Source of the DNA: Pseudarthrobacter oxydans
Lineage (GTDB): Bacteria > Actinomycetota > Actinomycetes > Actinomycetales > Micrococcaceae
Assembly (NCBI RefSeq): GCF_013314975.1
Contig: NZ_JABTYH010000002.1
Span: 124,001-188,000 of the forward strand
Reading direction: 5' to 3'
Length of the DNA stretch: 64,000 nt
The notes under the pieces are model-generated. The model saw nothing but the letters and a program-made list of their open reading frames with translations. It searched no databases and was not told where the DNA came from. Shown here one piece after another: positions 51,320 to 60,735 of the stretch. The position numbers and the translations under genes were made by a program. How positions within the stretch are numbered: the stretch's first letter is position 1; each line of letters starts with the position of its first letter.

Positions 51320-53052
51320 ATGGAAGGCAATCCGGTGGTGGTGGAGGCAGAGGCGTTTGTTGATGCCTCCGTGGCTGCTTTTAGGGCGGTGCTCAGCGGC
51401 GCTGCTGTTGCCGGCACAGCTGGTTCCGGTACGGATGTTTCTGGTCTTGGTGGCGTTGAGCCTGGCGCTGACGCTGGCGGGATTGGTGATGATCCGTTGC
51501 ACCGGGTTGCTGATAATGCGTTGGATGTCCTTGCGGGGGTGGCGCGGTCGGAGGCGAAGCTGGCAGCGGTGAAGGCGCGGGCGGTTCAGGTGCTCGCTGC
51601 CGCCACGAGTGTGGTGAACGGTCCGCCGTCCTCACCGCAGGAGGCCACGGCCCAGGACCGGAGCCTGGTGGCCGAGGTCGGGTGTGCACTGGTGATCGGT
51701 GACCGTGCCGCCGGTGCCTTGTTGGCCGAGTCCCACGCCCTGGCCACCGCCCTGCCCCGGACCCTCGCCGCGTTGGGGTCCGGGACGATTCCTGGGCCCA
51801 TGCCCGGGAAATGGTGGACCAGACCGTGGGGCTTGACCGGGCCGGGGCCGCCGCCCTGGAGGCCCACTTCCTGGACCCGGACACGCCACGGCCGGCCGGT
51901 GCGGCGACGATCGGTGAGATGCCGGCCTACCGGTTCAAGGCCAAGGCCCGGACCTGGCGGGAACGCCACCACACCGAATCCATCGGGAAACGCCATACCA
52001 AGGCCGCGGCGGACCGGCGGGTCGAATACCGGCCTGACCAGGACGGGATGGCCTGGCTCTCGGCCTGCCTCCCCGCCGACCAGGCCATGGCAGGCTGGAA
52101 CCGGCTCAACGCCCTCTCCCGCGCCGCACAAGGACCCACCGAACCCCGCACCCTCACCCAACTCAGTGCCGACCACTTCGCCCAAGCCATCCTCACCAGC
52201 GGCACCAATGCCAGCATCGGCGACGGGGCAGGTGCCGGAACGGATCTCACCCCGTCTTCGTCAATCCGGGCGCAGGTCCTCGTCACCGTTCCGGTCGTCG
52301 CCCTCATGGGAGTGACCGACGAGCCAGCCATGCTGGACGGCTTTGGCCCCATCCCAGCCTCGATGGCACGGGACCTGGTCGCTGACGGTGCTGATTCGTT
52401 CTACCGGGTCCTGGTCGATCCGCGGGACGGGGCACCGTTGGAGATCGGGCGGAGCAGCTACCGGGTGACCAAGGCCATGCGGAACTGGCTCCGGCTGCGC
52501 GACGGCCAGTGTCCGTTCCCCGGCTGCAGCAACCCGTCTTTGGATAATGAGGCAGACCACCTCCTCGCCTGGCACCACGGCGGGACCACCGGGATCAGCA
52601 ACCTGGGACAGCCCTGCCCGAAACACCACAAACTCCGGCACACCAGCAGGTGGAAACCAACACCAGCCACCAAAAACCAACCACCCGGCTGGACCTCACC
52701 CACCGGACGCCACTACAAAAGCGAACACCAGGACTGGGAACCACCCCACTGGCCGGAGTCTGCCCTGTCGGCCATGCCCGCGCGACTAGGACCGGAGGAG
52801 CACAACAACGGGCAAGTCCGCGACGTGATGCCCTGTCCGCCGATGGCCGCTGCCCAGGCCTGCCCTGCCGGAGACTCCGCATATTCGGAACCTCCGCCTG
52901 AGGAACCTGTGGATGACAACCTCATAGACCCAGACGACATCCCCGCGGATGACCCCCTGTGGGAGGACTTCTATGCCTTGCCGCCCATGCTGACGCAGGA
53001 CCCGACCGGGGACTGGGACCCACTAAGGAACTGGGAACCTGTACTGACGTAA
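51320..53052 (+). pseudogene. DUF222/HNH endonuclease domain protein, frameshifted
   Basis: Two frames make up one actinobacterial DUF222-HNH protein of about 577 residues. The first runs from ATG 51320 (MEGNPVVVEAEAFVD) to about 51790. The second continues through EMVDQTVGLDRAGAAALEAHF to the stop at 53052. Inserting one T near 51790 in GGGACGATTCC restores ISWAHAREMVDQ, the expected junction. The HNH motif is intact in the second part (CPFPGCSNP, EADHLLAWHHGG, NLGQPCPKHHKLRH). It is either a recent single-base deletion or an assembly error. These genes occur in several copies per genome; their role is unknown. Confidence 0.85.
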
Positions 53053-53226
53053 CGGGCACCACATGCCCACAGACACGGGCGGCCGGGCACACGGGGTAAC
53101 AGTCCAGTGTCGGGGCGACGGTCCAAGCACAGACCCGGGCCAGAAACGCGGGCGGAACTTCACAGGGAGGGATATAGGCCCCGCCCTCCGCCCAGTCCTA
53201 AACAGGACAAACGATTCAGTGTGCGC

Positions 53227-54144
53227 CTACTCAGCCCCGGGCAGGCAGACTTCCACGAGGCCGCCGCTGACCCGAGTCTCAAAGAGCGGCTGCCTCGCGG
53301 TCGCGGGGCCAGCCTGCACTTCGCCCGTGCGCAGCGAAAAGGTGCTTCCATGCCAGGGACACACGACGCACGGGTCGCTGCCGTCTCCAGGGCCGCCGTT
53401 CTGATCGACTCTGTCCTGGAGCCTGCCACCCTTGACCTTGCCTTCGTGCAGAGGCCCGGAAAGGTGGCTGCAGACGTCGGACAGCACGCTGACACTCTCA
53501 CCCTCCCGGTAGGCAAGCAGCGGAATCTCGGCCACAACAATCTTGTGGAGCTTCCCGTCGGGCAAATCTGCGAGCGCTGCCAGAGGCTGCCATCCGCTTG
53601 GGAAGCGGTGCGGGATCTCCTCGCTGTGGTTCACGCCTGCCGCCTGCCGGTAGGTGAGATGGCCGCCCAGGAAACCGCCTGCCCCCACAACGGCGAGGCC
53701 GAGATAGGCGAGCACCTTGCCTCCGCCGCGGCTGCCCCGGGCCCTGGCTACAAGGGAGGCAGCGTAAAGGCCCGTGGCCGTGATGTTGGCAGCGGCATGG
53801 ACCAGCCCCACCCGCTGCTGCTGGGGGTGCAGCTGCGTCCAGTCGGTAAAGCCAGCCACCGCGGAAGGCACGGCAGCCCCGGTGCCCACGCCGATCAGGA
53901 GGGCGGAAGCCTTGTCGTTACCAGGCAGGGCGTCCAGCACCGCCGCGGAGATCCACGCACCCATCGGCACCTGGACCGCCAACGGATGCACGGGGTGTCC
54001 GATGGGAACGCCGTGCAGGACGTCGCGCGCCCACTTGGGGCGGATGGCCCGCTTCACCACTTTTCGGACCTTTTTGGAAACAGGGTCCAGCCACTCCGCA
54101 TCTTCCAGGCGGGTAACAAGTTCCAGTGCAGGCAGCGGTTTCAT
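53227..54144 (-). CDS. Rieske protein with DUF2231 membrane domain
   Basis: The 305-residue protein has an N-terminal DUF2231 region with about four helices (residues 45-170, GHPVHPLAVQVPMGAW). A C-terminal Rieske [2Fe-2S] domain (about 195-305) follows, whose ligands are CSH (in VCSHLSGPLHEG) and CVVCPWHGSTF. The stretch between the two ligand pairs is about 10 residues longer than usual, rich in Gly and Asp. It probably passes electrons at the membrane; partner unknown. It is monocistronic, with ATG at 54144. Confidence 0.88.
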   Translation of the reverse strand: MKPLPALELVTRLEDAEWLDPVSKKVRKVVKRAIRPKWARDVLHGVPIGHPVHPLAVQVPMGAWISAAVLDALPGNDKASALLIGVGTGAAVPSAVAGFTDWTQLHPQQQRVGLVHAAANITATGLYAASLVARARGSRGGGKVLAYLGLAVVGAGGFLGGHLTYRQAAGVNHSEEIPHRFPSGWQPLAALADLPDGKLHKIVVAEIPLLAYREGESVSVLSDVCSHLSGPLHEGKVKGGRLQDRVDQNGGPGDGSDPCVVCPWHGSTFSLRTGEVQAGPATARQPLFETRVSGGLVEVCLPGAE

Positions 54145-54237
54145 GTGTCTCCCTTACCCCATCGCTCCGTGTCCAGTCGATGCCGGGAAGCTTACTTGCC
54201 CGGGCGGGGTGCAGCACAGGGCCCCAGGTGCGAAAAC

Positions 54238-54537
54238 CTAACGAAGCGGGGAACCCAGCACCGTGAACTGGTTGCCGCCCATTTCACCGGTGAGCAGTGG
54301 CATGGCTTCCTCAATCGCCGCCTGCACACTCTCCAGCCCCAGGGAAGCCCGGTGCGCCTCCTGCGATTCCCACAGTTCACAGACGAACACCGTGTCCGGC
54401 ACGGCGTCGTTCACGCCCACCTCGTACAGCAGGCAGCCGGCTTCCTTCAGCCCGGCCATGGGCCGGACCAGGATTGAGAGAACGGCATCGCGCTGGCCGG
54501 GCTTGGTTTCGAGGCTTCCCACATTCGCAAAGGTCAT
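54238..54537 (-). CDS. Antibiotic biosynthesis monooxygenase-fold (YgiN-like) protein
   Basis: The 99-residue dimeric alpha/beta-barrel protein resembles YgiN and other ABM-domain proteins, with ETKPGQRDAVLSIL, GCLLYEVGVND, VFVCELWESQEAHRAS and the final PLL. Members are quinol or polyketide monooxygenases or have unknown roles. The ATG at 54537 is preferred; GTG 54555 is an alternative and neither has a strong ribosome binding site. It lies between a DctA-type symporter gene and the Rieske gene, all leftward. Confidence 0.82.
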   Translation of the reverse strand: MTFANVGSLETKPGQRDAVLSILVRPMAGLKEAGCLLYEVGVNDAVPDTVFVCELWESQEAHRASLGLESVQAAIEEAMPLLTGEMGGNQFTVLGSPLR

Positions 54538-54576
54538 AGGGACAGTGTGCAGCACGCCGGCGGCAAAGGCCGGAGG

Positions 54577-55983
54577 CTACCGCACCGCCGGCGCCGACGT
54601 CCCCAGCGGCGGCTGTTCGACGGCGGCCCCCGCCTTCACGCTGCCAGGCACCGAGGTTCCGGCCGGTTCCAAGGCCGCATCCGCCGTCGTGGTTTCACCT
54701 GCAAAGGCGCGGAGCATGGCGGCCCGATCGAACTGGCCTTCCCACTTGGCCACCACGAAGGTGGCAACGCAGTTGCCCAGCAGGTTCACCACCACGCGCA
54801 TGGAGTCCATCAGCCGGTCCGCGCCCAACAGGAAGGCGACGCCCGCCACCGGGAAGATTCCCAAAGCACCCGCCGTGGCGGACAGGGCCAGGAATGCTGA
54901 ACCGGGCACACCGGCCATGCCCTTGGATGTCAGCATGAGGATGCCCAGGGCAGCCAGCTGCTGGCCGAGGTCCAGGTTGTAGCCGAAGGCCTGCGCCAGG
55001 AAGAGGAGGGAAATGGACAGGTACAGCGCGGCGCCGTCGAGGTTGAAGGAGTACCCCGTGGGGACCACCAGGCCGGTGGTGGCGCGGGAGCAGCCGGCGT
55101 TGGTCAGCTTGGTCATGATGCGCGGCAGCACGGATTCGGTGGAGGCTGTGCCCAATGCGAGAAGGATTTCCTCGCGGGTGTACTTCATGAATTGCCAGAG
55201 CGGCACCCGCGGATAAACCCACGCCACCACGAACAGCAGTCCGATGAACACAATTGCCGCGCCATAGCAGGCTGCGATCAGCAGGGCATACGTGCTCAGC
55301 GAGCTGAGGCCGTACTGGCCGATGATGAATGCCATGGCACCGAAGGCACCCACCGGCGCCACCCGCATCACCCAGCCCATGATCTTGAAGAACAGCTCCA
55401 GCACGGTCTCCATCAGCGTGACGACGGGCATGCAGCGTTCACGGCCGACGACGACGATCGCCGCTCCGAAGAACACGGCGAAGCACAGCACCTGCAGCAG
55501 GCTGTTGCTGGCAAAGGCGCCCACCACGCTGGTGGGGATGATGCCCAGGATGAAGGCTCCGGCATCCTTCGGCGGTGCGGTGGCGGTTTTCGCGTTGAGG
55601 GCGTCCTGGGAGAGAGACGCCGGATCGATGTTCAGTCCCGCGCCTGGCTGGACCACGTTCCCCACCACCAGGCCAAAGACCAGGGCAAACAGTGTGGCTG
55701 CCGTGAAGTAGATCAACGCCTTGACGCCGGTGCGGCCCACGGCCTTGACGTCACTGACCGCGGCGATGCCGGTGACGATCACCAGGAAGATGAGCGGCGC
55801 GATGATCATCTTGATCAGCTGGATGAAGCCGTCACCCAGGGGGCGAAGCCCTGCGCCGATGTCCGGCCAGAAGTGTCCGATCAGGATGCCGGCCACAACG
55901 GCCACCAGGATCTGGAAGAAGAGGGACTTATAGAGCGGCTTCCTGGAAGCGGGAGGTGCTGCCGCGGGCGCGGTGACATTCAT
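54577..55983 (-). CDS. dctA: C4-dicarboxylate/glutamate:cation symporter
   Basis: The 468-residue membrane protein of the DAACS family imports C4-dicarboxylates or acidic amino acids with protons or sodium. The family marks are the serine-rich ALGTASTESVLPRI, VVPTGYSFNLDGAALYLSI, and GADRLMDSMRVVVNLLGNCVA. The helix-hairpin pattern is complete; a Thr/Ala/Pro-rich C-terminal tail of about 45 residues is extra. The DctA rather than GltP assignment is by the GTASTES and DRLMDS wording and is tentative as to substrate. ATG at 55983. Confidence 0.9.
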   Translation of the reverse strand: MNVTAPAAAPPASRKPLYKSLFFQILVAVVAGILIGHFWPDIGAGLRPLGDGFIQLIKMIIAPLIFLVIVTGIAAVSDVKAVGRTGVKALIYFTAATLFALVFGLVVGNVVQPGAGLNIDPASLSQDALNAKTATAPPKDAGAFILGIIPTSVVGAFASNSLLQVLCFAVFFGAAIVVVGRERCMPVVTLMETVLELFFKIMGWVMRVAPVGAFGAMAFIIGQYGLSSLSTYALLIAACYGAAIVFIGLLFVVAWVYPRVPLWQFMKYTREEILLALGTASTESVLPRIMTKLTNAGCSRATTGLVVPTGYSFNLDGAALYLSISLLFLAQAFGYNLDLGQQLAALGILMLTSKGMAGVPGSAFLALSATAGALGIFPVAGVAFLLGADRLMDSMRVVVNLLGNCVATFVVAKWEGQFDRAAMLRAFAGETTTADAALEPAGTSVPGSVKAGAAVEQPPLGTSAPAVR

Positions 55984-56224
55984 GCCGGTGCCTGTTCGTT
56001 GGAGGACGGCGGCACAGAGAATGCCGCAGGGTCACGAGCAACGTTAGGGAGCGCATGTTTCCGGAAAGATCAATCCATGATGCGGAACTATTAAGCCGCG
56101 CCAGCCACGCGGCGGGAAATCTGCCCGCAACTTCCATGACATGACAGCGCCACGAGCCAGTGGAAGTATCACTGTGTCTCAGCTGTACCTGCTGCAACAC
56201 CAGCAACGTAAATGAAGGAGCATC

Positions 56225-56530
56225 ATGCCCCTCACTCCCCCACCCGACGCCGAACTGGACATCATGATCCGGGCAAGACTGGCATCCCTCGGCATCGACC
56301 TCAACCAGCTTCCCGCCGGAACCGCCAGCGACCCCGAGACCGGAAGCCCCGGACAGGCGTCGGTACTGGCCAGCCTGCGTTCCTTCATGCGCACCACGGT
56401 CGCTGAACTGAGCGCCTACCAGGTGCCTTTTGCCGGCGCGGCAGGAACAGCGGACCCCGCGCTCCTGTCCCAGCAGGCAGCTCCGCCCGCCCTGTACCCC
56501 TCAATCGATACTGCACGGAGGACGGCATGA
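56225..56530 (+). CDS. Small protein coupled to the amidase gene
   Basis: The 101-residue protein starts with a short helical region (AELDIMIRARLASLGIDL) followed by GQASVLASLRSFMRTTVAELSAYQVPF and a disordered C-terminus. It has no signal peptide. Its last 4 bases overlap the amidase start (ATGA) and GAAGGAG precedes its ATG, so it is surely co-translated with the amidase. Small GatC-like or AtzG-like partners of amidases have a similar size and helical layout, so an amidase-binding role is possible but unproven. Confidence 0.75.
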   Translation: MPLTPPPDAELDIMIRARLASLGIDLNQLPAGTASDPETGSPGQASVLASLRSFMRTTVAELSAYQVPFAGAAGTADPALLSQQAAPPALYPSIDTARRTA

Positions 56531-58224
56531 ACCCGGTGGACAGCGTGGACAGCCAGCCGACGGACCGCACCATTGACCGCCGGTCCTTCGTCAACAGGTT
56601 TGCCGTCCTTGCAGCAGCTACGTCGCTGGGTGCGGTGGCGCTTCCCGCTGTTGCCCACGCCGCACCACCAGCGGTGGTGCCCGCCGGGATCAACCCGAAC
56701 GCGTACGGGGACGTCCGGCCCGAAGCCCTGGCGGACATTACCGACCTGACCATCGCGGAAGCCGCAAGCCTCATCCGGCAGGGCCGGCTCAGCGCCGAAC
56801 TGCTGGTGGAGGCCTACCTCGACCGGATCGGCGCGTTCGACGCGGACTATCAGGCGTTCAACCTGGTGGCAGCAGACGATGCCCTGGCAAGCGCCCGGGC
56901 CCTGGCCGGCGCCGCCTACAAGGGACCCCTTCACGGCATCCCGCTGGCCATCAAGGACAACTACTACACCCGCGCCTACCCCACCACAGCCAACTCATAC
57001 ATCTTCAAGGACTTCACGCCCCCGTTTGACGCAACGGCCGTGTCCAAGCTGACGGGCGCCGGCGGCATTGTCCTCGGAAAAACCCAGATGGGTCCGCTGG
57101 CCACCACCCGTGCCACCACTCCGGACGGCCGCATCACCACCGTCAATGCCTGGACCCCTGCGGATCCACGGACAAATCCGGGCGGATCCTCATCCGGCTC
57201 AGCAACGGCAGTGGCCGGACGGATGGCAACGTCCAGCGTGGGAACCCAGACCGGCGGCTCCATCACCGCGCCGTCCAACGCCCAAAACCTCACGGGGCTC
57301 AAACCGACCATGGGCCGCGTTTCGCTGTACGGCATCATCCCGCTGAGCTATACGCGCGATCACCCGGGACCGCTCGCCAGGGACGCCAAGGACGCAGCCA
57401 TCATGCTGGGCGCAATGGCCGGGGAGGATCCCAACGACCCACGCACCCTGGGGCTTCCGCCCGTCCCGGACCTGATTACCGCCGCAACTCCAGTCAAGCG
57501 CGGCAACAAGGTGGCCATGCGCTGGGGCACCCGGGTGGGCGTGATCCCGGACTTCACCGCAGGATCCTCGGAAACCGCAGCGGCACGCAAGGCCTTCCTG
57601 GACAAGCTCGCCGGCATTGAAGGAATCCAGGTTGTGGACGTTCGACTGCCCGAGGACTGGGACACACTGACAAGCACAGCGTTCAACAATGTGCGGCTGC
57701 CGGAACGGAGTGAGCCGTTCCTGCCCATACTGCGCAAGGATCTCCGCAGCTTTGGGGTGTCTGTGACCGGCTGGCTGCAGGGCTCTATGCTGGGCGCCAA
57801 CGAGTACGTCCTGGGCCAGCGCGCCAAGGTCCTGCTGCTGGAACGCGTCCTGGACGATCTGTTCGAGCAGTGCGATGTGGTGCTCCAGACCAGCCCCAAC
57901 CCCTTCGACGCGATTGGGCTGCCCGAACTCGCCCTGCCCATCGGTTTTGACTCGGCCGGCGTCCCGGTGGGCACCATCCTTGGCGGCCAGCCCTTCGCCG
58001 AGGACCGGCTGCTGGCGGTGGCCGCCGCCTACCAGGCGGTGACCGACTGGCACCTGCGGCGCCCCGCAAACCCGGCCGGCGAAGTCCCCGAGCCGATTTC
58101 CGTTGATCCGTCCAAGTCCCGGAAGCCGTTCGCCAAGAGCGCGCGCGGCAGGGTTTCGGCTGCACCCGCTCCACAGGGCCGGGGCCGCCTCGAGGCACAT
58201 GAGGTGGCCGAGCTGTCCCAGTAG
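56527..58224 (+). CDS. Tat-exported amidase signature enzyme
   Basis: The 565-residue protein has an N-terminal twin-arginine signal (DRRSFVNRF, then hydrophobic to about residue 46). A full amidase signature domain follows, with the Ser-cisSer-Lys triad Lys143 (AIKDNYY), Ser221 (GGSSSGSA) and Ser245 (TGGSITAPS). Such enzymes hydrolyse carboxamides of many kinds; being exported, it acts outside the membrane or on the cell surface. A Lys/Arg/Pro-rich tail follows the domain. It is translated with the small gene upstream and closes at a strong terminator. Confidence 0.92.
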   Translation: MNPVDSVDSQPTDRTIDRRSFVNRFAVLAAATSLGAVALPAVAHAAPPAVVPAGINPNAYGDVRPEALADITDLTIAEAASLIRQGRLSAELLVEAYLDRIGAFDADYQAFNLVAADDALASARALAGAAYKGPLHGIPLAIKDNYYTRAYPTTANSYIFKDFTPPFDATAVSKLTGAGGIVLGKTQMGPLATTRATTPDGRITTVNAWTPADPRTNPGGSSSGSATAVAGRMATSSVGTQTGGSITAPSNAQNLTGLKPTMGRVSLYGIIPLSYTRDHPGPLARDAKDAAIMLGAMAGEDPNDPRTLGLPPVPDLITAATPVKRGNKVAMRWGTRVGVIPDFTAGSSETAAARKAFLDKLAGIEGIQVVDVRLPEDWDTLTSTAFNNVRLPERSEPFLPILRKDLRSFGVSVTGWLQGSMLGANEYVLGQRAKVLLLERVLDDLFEQCDVVLQTSPNPFDAIGLPELALPIGFDSAGVPVGTILGGQPFAEDRLLAVAAAYQAVTDWHLRRPANPAGEVPEPISVDPSKSRKPFAKSARGRVSAAPAPQGRGRLEAHEVAELSQ

Positions 58225-58237
58225 CAGCGCCAATGCC

Positions 58238-58271
58238 CCCGGCCCGCCTCCTTCCCGGGAGGCGGGCCGGG
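58238..58271. terminator. Bidirectional hairpin terminator
   Basis: CCCGGCCCGCCTCC (58238-58251) pairs perfectly with GGAGGCGGGCCGGG (58258-58271) over 14 bp around a 6-base loop, between the convergent amidase and Lrp-type genes. Confidence 0.85.
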
Positions 58272-58282
58272 ACGTCCACTGT

Positions 58283-59311
58283 TCAGTCCGCAGCCGGCAG
58301 TGCCGCGGCCTGGACCACCACCGTTCCGCTGGACGTGGTGTCCTCGTTCAGCATCCAGCCCACCCGTTTGACCGTCCGCAGCATCACCACGCTTTCCACC
58401 AGGTGCATGCCGGGGACCTTTTGCTGGAGGGCAAGTTCGGCAGTCATGACGTCCGCAAGGGACTGCAGCCACATGATGATGACGAAGTTGGTGGGCCCGG
58501 TGGTGGAGGCGCTCAGCCGAACATTCTTGATGGTCCGGATGGCGGCGGCCGCTTCCTCGTGCTGTCCTGCCGGGACGTTGGCGAACCACTGGCAGGTCAC
58601 CGGATAGGAGGAGAAAGCCTGCGCGATTTCGCAGCGGAACAGCAGGATGCCGCTGGCCAGCACCCGGTTCAGCTGCCGCTGCACCGTTGCCGGACGCCGC
58701 CCCAGTTCCCGCGCTATCTGGGCGGCGGTCGCCCTGCCGTCGCGGGCCAGGAACGGCAACAGGTCCAGGTGGCTTTGCGGCAACTGCCCGGCTTCCGCAT
58801 GCCGGGCGTCCTGGCCGCTTTGGCTGCCGAGCGTCCGAAGCAATGCCAGCTGAGGCTTGTCCAGGATATTCAGCCGCCACTCATCGGCACTCGTGTGCAG
58901 CCGTGTGCACAGCGCGGCCTGGTACTTGATCAGCCCCTCGATGCCCTTCAACTGGGCCACCACCGAGGCACTGAACTCCTTCAGCGACCTGGTAATCACG
59001 GTCAACATAAGGTCCCTGTTGCTTGCCGCTTCCTCCACGGTGACGATCCCGGGGATGCCGGCCAATTGCGCGGTCACACTGTCCCGCAGGTTCATGTCGC
59101 AGTCCACCGCCACGAAGGCCAGGAGCATCTGCCGTGGATCCCCCGCGAGGTGGGCCGTCACCCACGCTGCCCCGCTTGAGGTCAGCCGTTCCCAGCGGGC
59201 AGCAAGGGTAGTGGCGTGCACGCCCAGCACCTTGGCGGCATCCGCCCAGCCGAGCCGCGGATACGTCTGCAGCACCTGGATGAGGGCCAGGTCTTCCTCG
59301 CTGAGTTCCAT
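58283..59311 (-). CDS. Double-length Lrp/AsnC-family regulator
   Basis: The 342-residue protein is two Lrp units in tandem. Each has an AsnC-type helix-turn-helix (LIQVLQTYPRLGWADAAKVLGV near the start; LDLLPFLARDGRATAAQIAREL near residue 185) and a RAM-like ligand domain. Ordinary Lrp proteins are about 160 residues and form dimers; here one chain probably equals a dimer. ATG at 59311 follows AGAGGAGG. It is divergent from the amidohydrolase-MHS transporter pair across 135 bases and is the likely regulator of those genes. Confidence 0.88.
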   Translation of the reverse strand: MELSEEDLALIQVLQTYPRLGWADAAKVLGVHATTLAARWERLTSSGAAWVTAHLAGDPRQMLLAFVAVDCDMNLRDSVTAQLAGIPGIVTVEEAASNRDLMLTVITRSLKEFSASVVAQLKGIEGLIKYQAALCTRLHTSADEWRLNILDKPQLALLRTLGSQSGQDARHAEAGQLPQSHLDLLPFLARDGRATAAQIARELGRRPATVQRQLNRVLASGILLFRCEIAQAFSSYPVTCQWFANVPAGQHEEAAAAIRTIKNVRLSASTTGPTNFVIIMWLQSLADVMTAELALQQKVPGMHLVESVVMLRTVKRVGWMLNEDTTSSGTVVVQAAALPAAD

Positions 59312-59446
59312 CAGGCACACCTCCTCTTGCACGAATCCTGCGCATATCTGTTGCCGAAAGAATATTTCCAGTGCTTTCACGCGATGTGAGTTGCGCCACT
59401 CCAGAATAGTCCACAGACCCGGACAGCTAAGCCAAGGAGCCGCACA

Positions 59447-60676
59447 GTGCCCGTAATTGAAGACGCCAAGGAACTGCACGGGGACCTCATCCGCCTCCGC
59501 CATGACCTCCACCGGCACCCGGAAATCGGGCTACACCTCCCGCGGACCCAGGAGAAGGTCCTCCAGGCCCTCGACGGGCTTCCTTTCGAGATCACCCTGG
59601 GCAAGGAAACCACCTCCGTGACCGCAGTGCTTCGCGGGGGCAAGGCCGCGGCAGGCGGCGACGGTACCCATCGGCCCGCAGTCCTCCTCCGCGCGGACAT
59701 GGACGGCCTTCCCGTCCAGGAGAAGACGGGCGTGGAGTTCTCTTCCCAGGCCGACGGCGCCATGCACGCCTGCGGCCACGACCTGCACACCTCGATGCTC
59801 GCTGGAGCCGCCACCCTCCTTGCCGAGAAGCAGCACCTGCTGCAGGGCGACGTTGTCCTGATGTTCCAGCCCGGCGAAGAGGGCTGCGACGGTGCAAGCT
59901 ACATGATCCGCGAAGGCGTCCTGGATGCCGCCGGAACCCGCGTGCAGGCGGCCTACGGAATGCATGTGTTCTCTTCGCTCGAGCCCCACGGCACCTTCTG
60001 CACGAAGCCCGGCGTGATGCTCAGCGCCTCCGACGGACTGGAGGTCACGGTGCTGGGCGCGGGCGGCCACGGTTCCGCCCCACATGCCGCAAAGGATCCC
60101 GTCACAGTGGCTGCCGAGATGGTCACCGCCCTGCAGGTCATGGTGACCCGGCAGTTCAACATGTTCGATCCGGTGGTGCTCTCGGTGGGCGTGCTGCACG
60201 CCGGCACCAAGCGGAACATCATCCCCGAGACTGCCCGCATCGAGGCGACAGTCCGCACCTTCTCGGAAAGCTCCCGGCTCAGGATGATGGACGCCGTGCC
60301 GCGCCTGCTCCAGGGAATAGCGGCCGCGCACGGGGTCGAGGTCCACGTGGACTACCAGGAGGAATACCCCCTCACCATCACCAACGAAGACGAAACGCAC
60401 ACGGCGGAGAAGGTCATCTCGGGGCTCTTCGGCGAGCGCCGCCTGTCCCGCTGGGCCACCCCCCTGAGCGGTTCTGAAGACTTTTCCCGGGTACTCGCCG
60501 AGGTGCCCGGCACGTTCGTCGGCCTCAGCGCCGTCGCCCCGGGGGCCGATCCGGCCACCTCACCGTTCAACCACTCCCCTTATGCAACGTTCGACGACGG
60601 CGTGCTGGCTGATGGAGCTGCGCTGTACGCCGAACTGGCCACCTCGCGGCTTGCCGCGCTGGCGGCGGCGGCCTGA
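59447..60676 (+). CDS. M20 family amidohydrolase
   Basis: The 409-residue metallohydrolase resembles hippurate and N-acyl-amino acid hydrolases: LRHDLHRHPEIGLHLPRTQ, VLLRADMDGLPVQE, MHACGHDLHTSML, and PGEEGCDGASYM, whose Cys/His/Glu residues bind the two metals. A dimerisation lid domain (about 185-305) is followed by the closing GSEDFS motif. It is likely to free an amino acid from an N-acyl or amide compound imported by the MHS transporter that follows after 59 bases. GTG at 59447 has AAGGAG upstream. Confidence 0.93.
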   Translation: MPVIEDAKELHGDLIRLRHDLHRHPEIGLHLPRTQEKVLQALDGLPFEITLGKETTSVTAVLRGGKAAAGGDGTHRPAVLLRADMDGLPVQEKTGVEFSSQADGAMHACGHDLHTSMLAGAATLLAEKQHLLQGDVVLMFQPGEEGCDGASYMIREGVLDAAGTRVQAAYGMHVFSSLEPHGTFCTKPGVMLSASDGLEVTVLGAGGHGSAPHAAKDPVTVAAEMVTALQVMVTRQFNMFDPVVLSVGVLHAGTKRNIIPETARIEATVRTFSESSRLRMMDAVPRLLQGIAAAHGVEVHVDYQEEYPLTITNEDETHTAEKVISGLFGERRLSRWATPLSGSEDFSRVLAEVPGTFVGLSAVAPGADPATSPFNHSPYATFDDGVLADGAALYAELATSRLAALAAAA

Positions 60677-60735
60677 CCCGCCGTCGTCCTTCCCATCCCC
60701 GCCATCCTCTTCACCATGAACCCGAGGAAGTAACC

